64,000 nt of DNA from Globisporangium splendens (Eukaryota; Oomycota; Peronosporomycetes; Pythiales; Pythiaceae). Below are positions 47,622 to 58,257 of this stretch, one piece after another. Below the pieces are notes generated by a model. The model saw only the letters and a program-made list of their open reading frames with translations, had not been told where the DNA came from and searched no databases. Numbering within the stretch: the first letter of the stretch is position 1; every line of letters starts with the position of its first letter. The stretch lies in assembly GCA_006386115.1 (NCBI GenBank), contig VFIW01000077.1:157626-221625 (forward strand), read 5' to 3'. Made by a program: the position numbers and the translations under genes.

Positions 47622-49606
47622 CTAAATGGTTTGGTGCGTATACTTCCAGACTGCAGTGAAACAGTCTCCACTGCCCGTAGCGAAGTAGGGCGACGCAGGC
47701 GACGATGCCACACTGATGACCGAGTTCCTGTACCCAGCGAGCGTCAACACGGAGCGAGAGGATCGAGGGTCCCAGAACACGACCGATCGATCTTTTGATC
47801 CAGACATGAAGTATCTGAGCAATATCAAACACACGCACATAGCCTCAATTAGCGCTCAAGTAGAACATTCGACGAGAGAAAGAGCAGCACATACCTTCCG
47901 TCTGGACTGTGCGCCACAGCGAGCACAAAATCCTTGTGTCCTTGGAACACTATGCATGGGCGAGTGGTAGTCTGGCCATGAGCATTCACGTCCCAGAGCA
48001 TGACGTTGCTGTCGAAGGAACCTGAAAGCAAACTCTTTCCGTCACGAGAAAATGCGATCGAGTACACCGAGTCACTGTGTCCGTCCAATCGAGCCAACAG
48101 CTGAGTAGTCTCGGTGTCCCAAATGCGAACGCCTTTATCCAACGATCCGGCAGCGAGTAAGCGACCATCAGGAGAAAAAGCGACACTGGTGACTCCGTCT
48201 GATGGCCCGCCTTGTTCGCTTCCAAAGATCTGTGCGCAACGACCCGATCGAGCGTCCCAAATGCGCACCGTGCGATCACCAGACCCCGAGGCAATGAAGT
48301 TGTTCACGTAGTCCAACGAGTAAGCTTTCGACTTATGGCCAGTCAGGGCTAGCCCTTCTTCTTTCGATGCAATGTCCCAAATCCGAATGGTACTGTCAGG
48401 CATTCCAACAACGAACTTGGAGCAATCCGGCGAGAAGCACAGAGCACGGATGTATTCGTCCTCCGCGTCGTCGACCGACGTGGATCCAGGACTCGCAGCG
48501 AAGAATTTCTGGTCGCCCGTTGTTACATCAAACACTTGTGCGGTCTTGTGAGAGCCCGAGCCGATCATTGTGCCATCGTCAGAGAATCGAACGATGCACA
48601 CGACACCTGCGTGGTCGATCGAATGGTGCATTTCCGCAACCGGGCGTTCAGCCTCCTGGTAAGACGAGGGAGATCTGGTCGACGAATATACGCTCTTCCA
48701 CTTCAATCGACTTGCTTTCGTGCTTGCGTTCCTCACGGTGGACTTCGCTTCTGGCGCGCCGGAGTTTGGAGCAGACGTGTTCTTGCTGTTGGACGAAGTA
48801 ATTGGTTCCCCAGAACTATGGCGCTCGGTATCACAATTTGCTATCGGCGAGACCGGCTTGTTGGATGCTGCGGGGTTTGTTCCACTCGACGGTGAAGTCG
48901 GCGAGCTGCCGTCGTCGAGGCCAATGCTGCCATTTGGCTTTGGTTTCTTTGAAGTTGAAGACGATACACCGGGTTGCGATACGGAGGGAAGACAGCGCAC
49001 TTGAACGCTCTCTTTCGTGTTTTCGTTGGTTACACGGTTCAAATTTGAAGTTTGATGTCCAAGCTGCTGCACCGAGCGAGACGCCGGCTGAACTGGAGTA
49101 ACAGAAGCTGGCGACATCGACATCCCACTTAGCGGCGTGGAAAGAGAACTTATTGCCACGGTACTCCGTGCTTGAGCTGCTGGGTCTGGGAGTGATGGCA
49201 AGTCGGCAGTTTTGGTGCGAGTACGTTTGTTCTTGGGGAGGCCAGCAGCGGCAGCCGACTCTTCATCCAGCTGGCGTTGCATTCGCGCCAGATCTTCTTC
49301 GTACTTCTGACGAGTGCGTCGGTAGTTTGCTTCCAAAGTTCCCAGCGCTTGCTGGATCTGGTTCATTTCCATGACTTGCGATTGGATTTTGTGCTCCATC
49401 TTCGATTGCTCCATCTTGGACATGGCCAATTCTTGGAGCACAGTTTCGTACTCTGCTTTCACTCGGTCAATCATGCTAGAAACTGTGTTTGAAGCAGTGC
49501 GGGTGGAGTCGGTCTGACTTGCGCTTGCTGGGTTTGACGTAGCTCCGATGAGTGGAGGCGCAGCATGGACACGCCTCTGTAGGCTTATTGCTGTCGGAGC
49601 AAGCAT
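47622..49606 (-). CDS. TUP1: TUP1/Groucho-type WD40 transcriptional corepressor (two exons)
   Basis: Spliced from 49606-47895 and 47814-47622, the protein has 634 residues. An N-terminal helical segment (about 44-120, MIDRVKAEYETVLQ to MQRQL) matches the Tup1 tetramerisation coiled coil. A Ser/Thr/Pro-rich middle follows, then a seven-bladed WD40 propeller from about residue 330. Diagnostic pieces of the propeller are IDHAGVVCIVRFSDDG, SGSGDRTVRIWD, GHKDFVLAVA and, in exon 2, GYRNSVISVA and FATGSGDC. Tup1 proteins are recruited by DNA-binding factors and repress chromatin in the nucleus. The unspliced frame ends early inside the intron and lacks the last blade, which exon 2 supplies. The ATG at 49606 is the first in frame; an upstream non-coding exon is possible. 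Confidence 0.92.
47815..47894 (-). other. Intron of the TUP1-type gene
   Basis: 80 bases, GTATGT ... GCTCAG on the minus strand, phase 2. The split codon AG|A gives Arg, joining SPDGR to YFMSGSKDR, the expected family sequence. Confidence 0.88.
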
Positions 49607-50356
49607 TTCCTTTTTGCCGGATCCGTGCAGAATTCCCTGCGTATTTCGAATGATGCCGGTATGTCAGATGGTTGATCAAACGAAAATGGGAGCGCAAGAT
49701 GTATCTAAAAGAGCAAATCGACTCAACTGACCTCGGTGCTCTTGTTTGTGTCACTGCGACCACAAACAGCAAACGGATTATACAAAGACTCACCTGGTTG
49801 TATCGAAAGAAATCTTCGTGTATGCGTGAAGAACGAATCACGATGGCGCCAACTCGTTGGCTTGGTATCTCTTGGTGTCCGCGTGCGCTCGAGTCGGTCG
49901 AACCGAAAGTGAGAGCGAGGGGAACGATCAAACGCGGCAAACAGCTTTGCTGGCGCGTGATTCAGGATGGAGGTCGTTTGTTCTTCCGAATGGGAAGGGA
50001 GAGAATCCCCTTCATCTGCCACGTCTGCGTCTGCGTCGGCGTCGTATGGACGACCATCCTCTGAGCCATTCCAACCTCGCACGTACACAACAAGACATGG
50101 TTTCATGTTCAAGACAGGATGCCAGTGTGCGCATGTGCGTCCACTGTCTCCCTTTTATCTCCGCGTATTTATTGGCAAAAAAGAAAGAAATTCCTCCGGA
50201 ACCTGCGGAGGATAAGGGTATGTCCCCATCACCAACGGACGAAACTCAAAGACGGGAAGGATCGAGTGTTGGCTGATCTCCAACATTCGCCTTTTAATGC
50301 TTGAACGTCTCAAAGCCCTCATTTGTCACTTGGCTCTGACAAATTCGTGTCGTCCC
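49607..50356. other. Upstream region of TUP1-type gene and edge of the repeat array
   Basis: Several overlapping open frames but no recognisable protein. The repeat array begins at about 50357, where homology to later units starts. Confidence 0.4.
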
Positions 50357-50673
50357 CTGGTCCCTAAAAAAGGGCATCATCATACAAACTTCAAGTCTAA
50401 TTGGTTAAGCTCTCTAACCCAAACCATGATGTGCCATTTTGGCTCGGGTTTTCTATATTAACTTAACCACCGATATCTTCGGGGTTTCTGCATGAAATAT
50501 TTCAATTAGGTCTAAATATAAACATGGTTAGGGTGGACCACATCGATTTGTCTGTCAGTTTGTATAGTATACTCAATGGAAGTCAAAGACGAATGTGCTT
50601 GCAGCGCGGGCTACAGGGGGCCAATTTGTATGAAACTTTGTATACCTGCCTACTTTTGTATCGCGAACACGAC

Positions 50674-51410
50674 TGTGGGACTTTCAGACCTGTCTATGCA
50701 CCGTGTACCACTCTATTTGAGTGTCATGCAAAAGTGCTCGAAACCTCGTGAAAACTTGCACTTGTATGTATTTTTGTATGGGGAATGCGATGGAAGTATC
50801 ACATTTGACGGGGGGGACGCACGGCTATGCGACAAATATCGATTTACACAGGTGCGAGTGTGATTGGGACAATAGAAAGCGAATATAAATGCAAATTGTA
50901 TGAAAGTTTGTATACCTATGTAACTTTATGCGGGCAACACGACAGTGGTACTTCCTGACTCGTCTATGTACACGGTACCCTTGTAATCGACACTATGCTC
51001 GCGCGACGTCAGTATTGACCCAAATTGAATGAAAGTTTGTATACCTGCGTAACATTACATGGGCAACACGATGGTGGTACCTCCTGTTACGTATACATAC
51101 ACTGTACCACTATACACTGTACCACTATACTTGGGCAGCGCATGTGTATTCGAAATACTCAGCAGGTTCGTATGAGACTTGTGCAGATGTGGGATTGTGC
51201 TCCGCCTGCTTGAGCTACCAATATTCCTGATGTGAGCAAGTCGAAGCATGACATTGGTGACTGATGCATGGAAGGCAACAGCAACGAGTGTGATATGAGT
51301 GTTAGTAAACATGTCGAGTGCGAGATTGTATGAAAGTTTGTGTACCTGCGTAACTGTAACGATGCAACACGATGTGGTACCTCCTGACATGTATACATAC
51401 ACTGTACCAC
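50674..51410 (+). repeat. Four diverged modules each ending in a GTGGTAC/GTACCAC hairpin (unit 1)
   Basis: Modules start with TTGTATGAAAGTTTGTATACC-like sequence at about 50627, 50896, 51022 and 51325. They end in a potential stem-loop: 50674-50711, 50945-50980, 51074-51110 and 51374-51410. The last two have perfect 7-base stems GTGGTAC and GTACCAC around a 23-base loop containing GTATAC. Copies recur in units 2 and 4; type B units keep only the last module. Confidence 0.75.
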
Positions 51411-51949
51411 TTCAATGATCATCGTGTCTGCGCAGACTCAATACTCATCAACATTTGTATACAATGTCGGACACACTTGTTTGTTGTTTGATGGAGCGCG
51501 CGAGCAACATATCATGTGTGTGGATATGGTGACACCTCAAGTATGTATATGGATGTGATGTTGAGAGAAGAACCACGTAAAGTGAATTTGTATGACATTA
51601 TGTGAGAATAAGACTACAAACGCAAAAATGTGAATTCTAGTGTCGTACATATCATATGGTTTGTGATGATGATACTGATGAATGTGAGTAGATGTATATT
51701 GTGTGCGCGAAGAGGAACTCACGAAGCATACAACATAAGTAGCTGAGTTGTTTGTTTGTGACTGCTGTAGTGTCGAGTGAAGTGTGATCCGTGACATGTT
51801 GTGTTGCGTGTGTAAAGAGCCGGGCAGTGTGATTGGGAGTAAATATTCCAAAGTGGCGTGGAGTATCGTCGAGTGTTGGTGGTGTTGTGATTGTTGAAGT
51901 TTGGTATGAACAGTTGAGTATGTGTGAGTATATGAGAAGTGGGAAATGA

Positions 51950-52083
51950 GACATCAACGAGGGTGATCGATAGAGTTTTGTCGAAGACATCATTGAGGGT
52001 GATAAAATATATGTTGATGAAGAGAGCATCGAGGGTGATAAAAAATATTTTGTCGAAGAGAGCATCGAGGGTGAGAGAGTGAA
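51950..52083 (+). repeat. 36-39 base minisatellite before the telomere-like tract (unit 1)
   Basis: Three to four imperfect copies built on CATCGAGGGTGATAAAA with TTTTGTCGAAGA lie just left of the tract. Equivalent blocks lie near 54155-54290, 55905-56000, 58110-58240, 60645-60780 and 63215-63348. Copy number varies between units. Confidence 0.8.
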
Positions 52084-52123
52084 TTAGGGTCTAGGGTTAG
52101 TTGATAATAGGGTTTAGGGTTTA
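52084..52123 (+). repeat. Interstitial telomere-like tract 1
   Basis: TTAGGG, CTAGGG, then after TTGATAA a TAGGGTTTAGGGTTTAG run. It marks the junction of units 1 and 2. Confidence 0.85.
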
Positions 52124-54292
52124 GATGCTGTCCCGTTTGGAAACTAGCCACACAAATTTCGTAGAAATTTGTGGGGGTATGTTTTCAACGACGGGCAGCA
52201 TCTCGGCGAAAACGAGAAATCTGCCGAAATTTTACTTTTTGAGATATAACGAAAAAACTAAAAAAATGTCGCATTGCACAAAAACAAGCCACACAATCTT
52301 TCTCAAAATCTCACCATCGTTTTCTACGCCATTGAAAACCCCATATCCGAAAGTTTTAGAAACGAGAAGTTTTTGGTGCCGAGCTATCGCCATCCATTCA
52401 TTTTCGCTACCTAATAGATTAGGTTATATCGAAAGTATTGACTTATGCTATATCTAGTACTGAGTTAGGCAATGTTTAAAGTATTGACTTCAGCTATCAA
52501 AATGTCATGATTTAGGATATCTCAATCTACTGATTTATGACATTTATAACGTACTGAAGTAAGCCATTTTGAGTCATGGTTCCTAAACAGGCTCGTCATC
52601 ATACAAATTTCAAGTCAAAGTGGTTAGGCTCTGCCAGCAAAACCATGATGAGCAAATTTGACTGGGCTTTTCTATATTAACTTAACCACCGATATCTTCG
52701 GGGTTTCTGCATGAAATATTTCAATTAGGTCTAAATAGAAACATGGTTAGGGTGGACCACATCGATTTGTCTGTCAGTTTGTATAGTATACTCAATGTAA
52801 GTCAAAGACGAATGTGCTTGCAGCGCGGGCTACAGGGGGGCCAATTTGTATGAAACTTTGTATACCTGCCTACTTTTGTATCGCGAACACGACTGTGGGA
52901 CTTTCAGACCTGTCTATGCACCGTGTACCACTCTATTTGAGTGTCATGCAAAAAGTGCTCGAAACCTCGTGAAAACTTGCACTTGTATGTATTTTTGTAT
53001 GGGGAATGCGATGGAAGTATCACATTTGACGGGGGACGCACGGCTATGCGACAAATATCGATTTACACAGGTGCGAGTGTGATTGGGACAATAGAAAGCG
53101 AATATAAATGCAAATTGTATGAAAGTTTGTATACCTATGTAACTTTATGCGGGCAACACGACAGTGGTACTTCCTGACTCGTCTATGTACACGGTACCCT
53201 TGTTATCGACACTATGCTCGCGTGACGTCAGTAATGAACCAAATTGAATGAAAGTTTGTATACCTGCGTAACATTACATGGGCAACACGATGGTGGTACC
53301 TCCTGTTACGTATACATACACTGTACCACTATACTTGGGCAGCGCATGTATATTCGAAATACTCAGCAGGTTCGTATGAGACTTGTGCAGATGTGGGATT
53401 GTGCTCCGCCTGCTTGAGCTACCAATATTCCTGATGTGAGCAAGTCGAAGCATGACATTGGTGACTGATGCATGGAAGGCAACAGCAACGAGTGTGATAT
53501 GAGTGTTAGTAAACATGTAGAGTGCGAGATTGTATGAAAGTTTGTGTACCTGCGTAACTGTAACGATGCAACACGATGTGGTACCTCCTGACATGTATAC
53601 ATACACTGTACCACTTCAATGATCATCGTGTCTGCGCAGACTCAATACTCATCAACATTTGTATACAATGCCGGACACACTTGTTTGTTGTTTGATGGAG
53701 CGCGCGAGCAACATATCATGTGTGTGAAGTAGATATGGTGACACCTCAAGTATGTATATGGATGTGATGTTGAGAGAAGAACCACGTAAAGTGAATTTGT
53801 ATGACATTATGTGAGAATAAGACTACAAACGCAAAAATGTGAATTCTAGTGTCGTACATATCGTATGGTTTGTGATGATGATACTGATGAATGTGAGTAG
53901 ATGTATATTGTGTGCGCGAAGAGGAACTCACGAAGCATACAACACAAGTAGCTGAGTTGTTTGTTTGTGACTGCTGTAGTGTCGAGTGAAGTGTGATCCG
54001 TGACATGTTGTGTTGCGTGTGTAAAGAGCCGGGCAGTGTGATTGCGAGTAAATATCCGAAAGTGGCGTGGAGTATCGTCGAGTGTTGGTGGTGTTGTGAT
54101 TGTTGAAGTTTGGTATGAACAGTTGAGTATGTGTGAGTATATGAGAAGTGGGAAATGAGACATCAACAAGGGTGATCGATCGAGTTTTGTCGAAGACATC
54201 ATTGAGGGTGATAAAATATATGTTGATGAATAGAGCATCGATGGTGATAAGAAATATTTTGTCGAAGACAGCATCGAGGGTGAGAGAGTGAA
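52124..54292 (+). repeat. Array unit 2, type A
   Basis: Head AGATGCTGTCCCG, palindrome, 23-base tandem repeats (about 52412-52571), type A segment with the hairpin modules, common right half and minisatellite. A near copy of unit 1 where they overlap, with small indels. Confidence 0.85.
52146..52171 (+). repeat. Conserved palindrome in the unit head
   Basis: Arms CACAAATTTC and GAAATTTGTG flank GTA, giving a perfect 10-base inverted repeat. It is repeated in the head of every complete unit (about 54355, 56090, 58280, 60846 and 63430), including the otherwise diverged head of unit 4. Confidence 0.85.
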
Positions 54293-54330
54293 TTAGGGTC
54301 TAGGGTTAGTTGATAGGGTTTAGGGTTTAG
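54293..54330 (+). repeat. Interstitial telomere-like tract 2
   Basis: TTAGGGTCTAGGGTTAG, TTGA, then TAGGGTTTAGGGTTTAG. Junction of units 2 and 3. Confidence 0.85.
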
Positions 54331-56002
54331 ATGCTGTCCCGTTTGAAAACTAGCCACACAAATTTCGTAGAAATTTGTGGGGGTATGTTTTCAACGACGG
54401 GCAGCATCTCGGCGAAAACGAGAAATCTGCCGAAATTTTACTTTTTGAGATATAACGAAAAAACTGAAAAAATGTCGCATTGCACAAAAACAAGCCACAC
54501 AATCTTTCTCAAAATCTCACCATCGTTTTCTACGCCATTGAAAACCCCATATCCGAAAGTTTTAGAAACGAGAAGTTTTTGGTGCCGAGCTATCGCCATC
54601 CATTTAATTTTGAAATGTACTGGATTAAGCTATATCGAAAGTATTGACTTATGCTATATCGAGTACTGAGTTAGGAAATATTTGAAGTATTGACTTAAGC
54701 TATAAAATATAATGATTTAGGACATATCAATCTATTGATTTATGACATTTATAATGTAATGAAGTAAGCCATTTTGTGCAATAGGTAGCCTATAACATGC
54801 ATTATTTGGACTCCCAAAAGGAAGAGTGACGACGACGACAAATCATTTGATCCTCGTGTATTGAGTGGACATTCTGATTGGCTGCTTTGTAAATCAGGCT
54901 GCGTGTGACACAAACAGAAGTTCAACGTGTACAAAAATACGCACTTGAAGTTTCATCTGAATGGCGACAGTGGACATGATGAAGCGTGTGACACATACAG
55001 AGCTTATGACAATGCGAAAGTTTTCTTCTTCTTCTACCATTCATTTTCCAATTCGCGATGGAAAGCAACAAGTACTCTGAAGCGGCAGCGCATGTATATT
55101 CGAAATACTCAGCAGGTTCGTATGAGACTTGTGCAGATGTGGGATTGTGCTCCGCCTGCTTGAGCTACCAATATTCCTGATGTGAGCAAGTCGAAACATG
55201 ACATTGGTGACTGATGCATGGAAGGCAACAGCAACGAGTGTGATATGAGTGTTAGTAAACATGTAGAGTGCGAGATTGTATGAAAGTTTGTGTACCTGCG
55301 TAACTGTAACGATGCAACACGATGTGGTACCTCCTGACATGTATACATACACTGTACCACTTCAATGATCATCGTGTCTGCGCAGACTCAATACTCATCA
55401 ACATTTGTATACAATGTCGGACACACTTGTTTGTTGTTTGATGGAGCGCGCGAGCAACGTATCATGTGTGTGAAGTAGATATGGTGACACCTCAAGTATG
55501 TATATGGATGTGATGTTGAGAGAAGAACCACGTAAAGTGAATTTGTATGACATTATGTGAGAATAAGACTACAAACGCAAAAATGTGAATTCTAGTGTCG
55601 TACATATCATATGGTTTGTGATGATGATACTGATGAATGTGAGTAGATGTATATTGTGTGCGCGAAGAGGAACTCACGAAGCATACAACATAAGTAGCTG
55701 AGTTGTTTGTTTGTGACTGCTGTAGTGTCGAGTGAAGTGTGATCCGTGACATGTTGTGTTGCGTGTGTAAAGAGCCGGGCAGTGTGATTGCGAGTAAATA
55801 TCCGAAAGTGGCGTGGAGTATCGTCGAGTGTTGGTGGTGTTGTGATTGTTGAAGTTTGGTATGAACAGTTGAGTATGTGTGAGTATATGAGAAGTGGGAA
55901 ATGAGACATCAACGAGGGTGATCGATCGAGTTTTGTCGAAGACATCATTGAGGGTGATAAAATATATGTTGATGAAGAGAGCATCGAGGGTGACAGAGTG
56001 AA
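54331..56002 (+). repeat. Array unit 3, type B
   Basis: The shortest unit. After the head and 23-base repeats it switches at GTGCAATAGG to the type B segment and joins the common right half near 55085. One hairpin module remains. Confidence 0.85.
54618..54777 (+). repeat. Seven degenerate 23-base tandem repeats
   Basis: Consensus about TATTGACTTAAGCTATATCGAAG; 160 bases = 7 x 23. Copies lie at the same place in the other units (about 52412, 56344, 58542, 61108 and 63702). It ends at GCCATTTTG, exactly where type A and type B units part. Confidence 0.8.
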
Positions 56003-56057
56003 TTAGGGTCTAGGGTTAGATGCTGTCCTAGGGTTTAGATGGGGTTTAGGGTTTAGA
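56003..56057 (+). repeat. Interstitial telomere-like tract 3, with a nested unit head
   Basis: TTAGGG/CTAGGG/TTAG, then a stray AGATGCTGTCC head, then CTAGGGTTTAG, ATGG, GGTTTAGGGTTTAG and the real unit head. The head sequence thus appears twice within the tract. Confidence 0.85.
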
Positions 56058-58239
56058 TGCTGTCCTGTTTTAAAACTAACCCCACAAATTTCGTAGAAAT
56101 TTGTGAGGTTATGTTTTAAAACATGGACAGCAACATGCCGCTATCGACAAATCTGGCTGAGGTCTAGTTCTCGAGATATAACGAAAAAACAGAAAAATTG
56201 TCTCATATCTCAAAATCTGACCCCACGATCTCTCTCAAAATCTCACCATCGAATTCTACGCCATTGAAAACCCCATATCCGAAAGTTTTAGAAACGAGAA
56301 GTTTTTGGTGCCGAGCTATCGCCATCCATTCATTTTCGCTACCTAATAGATTAGGTTATATCGAAAGTATTGACTTATGCTATATCTAGTACTGAGTTAG
56401 GCAATGTTTAAAGTATTGACTTCAGCTATCAAAATGTCATGATTTAGGATATCTCAATCTACTGATTTATGACATTTATAACGTACTGAAGTAAGCCATT
56501 TTGAGTCATGGTTCCTAAACAGGCTCGTCATCATACAAATTTCAAGTCAAAGTGGTTAGGCTCTGCCAGCAAAACCATGATGAGCAAATTTGACTGGGCT
56601 TTTCTATATTAACTTAACCACCGATATCTTCGGGGTTTCTGCATGAAATATTTCAATTAGGTCTAAATATAAACATGGTTAGGGTGGACCACATCGATTT
56701 GTCTGTCAGTTTGTATAGTATACTCAATGGAAGTCAAAGACGAATGTGCTTGCAGCGCGGGCTACAGGGGGCCAATTTGTATGAAACTTTGTATACCTGC
56801 CTACTTTTGTATCGCGAACACGACTGTGGGACTTTCAGACCTGTCTATGCACCGTGTACCACTCTATTTGAGTGTCATGCAAAAGTGCTCGAAACCTCGT
56901 GAAAACTTGCACTTGTATGTATTTTTGTATGGGGAATGCGATGGAAGTATCACATTTGACGGGGGGGACGCACGGCTATGCGACAAATATCGATTTACAC
57001 AGGTGCGAGTGTGATTGGGACAATAGAAAGCGAATATAAATGCAAATTGTATGAAAGTTTGTATACCTATGTAATTTTATGTGGACAACATGACAGTGGT
57101 ACTTCCTGACTCGTCTATGTACACGGCACACTTGGTATCGACACTATGCTCGCGTGACGTCAGTAATGAACCAAATTGAATGAAAGTTTGTATACCTGCG
57201 TAACATTACATGGGCAACACGATGGTGGTACCTCCTGTTACGTATACATACACTGTACCACTATACACTGTACCACTATACTTGGGCAGCGCATGTATAT
57301 TCGAAATACTCAGCAGGTTCGCATGAGACTTGTGCAGATGTGGGATTGTGCTCCGCCTGCTTGAGCTACCAATATTCCTGATGTGAGCAAGTCGAAGCAT
57401 GACATTGGTGACTGATGCATGGAAGGCAACAGCAACGAGTGTGATATGAGTGTTAGTAAACATGTAGAGTGCGAGATTGTATGAAAGTTTGTGTACCTGC
57501 GTAACTGTAACGATGCAACACGATGTGGTACCTCCTGACATGTATACATACACTGTACCACTTCAATGATCATCGTGTCTGCGCAGACTCAATACTCATC
57601 AACATTTGTATACAATGTCGGACACACTTGTTTGTTGTTTGATGGAGCGCGCGAGCAACATATCATGTGTGTGGATATGGTGACACCTCAAGTATGTATA
57701 TGGATGTGATGTTGAGAGAACAACCGCGTAAAGTGAATTTGTATGACATTATGTGAGAATAAGACTACAAACGCAAAAATGTGATGTGAATTCTAGTGTC
57801 GTACATATCGTATGGTTTGTGATGATGATACTGATGAATGTGAGTAGATGTATATTGTGTGCGCGAAGAGGAACTCACGAAGCATACAACATAAGTAGCA
57901 GAGTTGTTTGTTTGTGACTGCTGTAGTGTCGAGTGAAGTGTGATCCGTGACATGGTGTGTTGAGTGTGTGAAGAGGTGGGCAGTGTGATTGCGAGTAAAT
58001 ATCCGAAAGTGGCGTGGAGTATCGTCGAGTGTTGGTGGTGTTGTGATTGTTGAAGTTTGGTATGAACAGTTGAGTATGTGTGAGTATATGAGAAGTGGGA
58101 AATGAGACATCAACGAGGGTGATCGATAGAGTTTTGTCGAATACATCATTGAGGGTGATAAAATATATGTTGATGAAGAGAGCATCGAGGGTGATAAAAA
58201 ATATGTTGTCGAAGACAGCATCGAGGGTGACAGAGTGAA
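56058..58239 (+). repeat. Array unit 4, type A with diverged head
   Basis: The first 180 bases differ strongly from all other heads (AACCCCACAAATTTC, GACAGCAACATGCCG) while keeping the palindrome. From CATATCCGAAAGTTTTAG it is again near identical to unit 2. Confidence 0.85.
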
Positions 58240-58257
58240 TTGGTCTAGGGTTTAGAT
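58240..58257 (+). repeat. Interstitial telomere-like tract 4 (short)
   Basis: Only TGGTCTAGGGTTTAG remains; the weakest of the six tracts. Confidence 0.75.

Larger units (their letters stand above)
50357..52123 (+). repeat. Array unit 1, type A, left-truncated
   Basis: Homology to unit 2 begins around TGGTCCCTAAA. It lacks the AGATGCTGTCC head and the 23-base repeats. It carries the four hairpin modules, the common right half (from TATTCGAAATACTCAGCAGG onwards) and the 36-39 base minisatellite at its right end. Confidence 0.8.

Noticed and set aside
50576..50863. Cys-containing 95-codon frame (start MEVKDECACSAGYRG), repeated at 56727
   Set aside because: In the matching copy of unit 2 the codon after the ATG is a stop, and later positions shift frame; no signal peptide or EGF spacing is preserved, so it is not conserved as coding.
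54927..55163. 78-codon frame repeated in type B units (54927, 58852, 61417)
   Set aside because: The copies are nearly identical at DNA level, so an open frame carries no information; no domain, no promoter.
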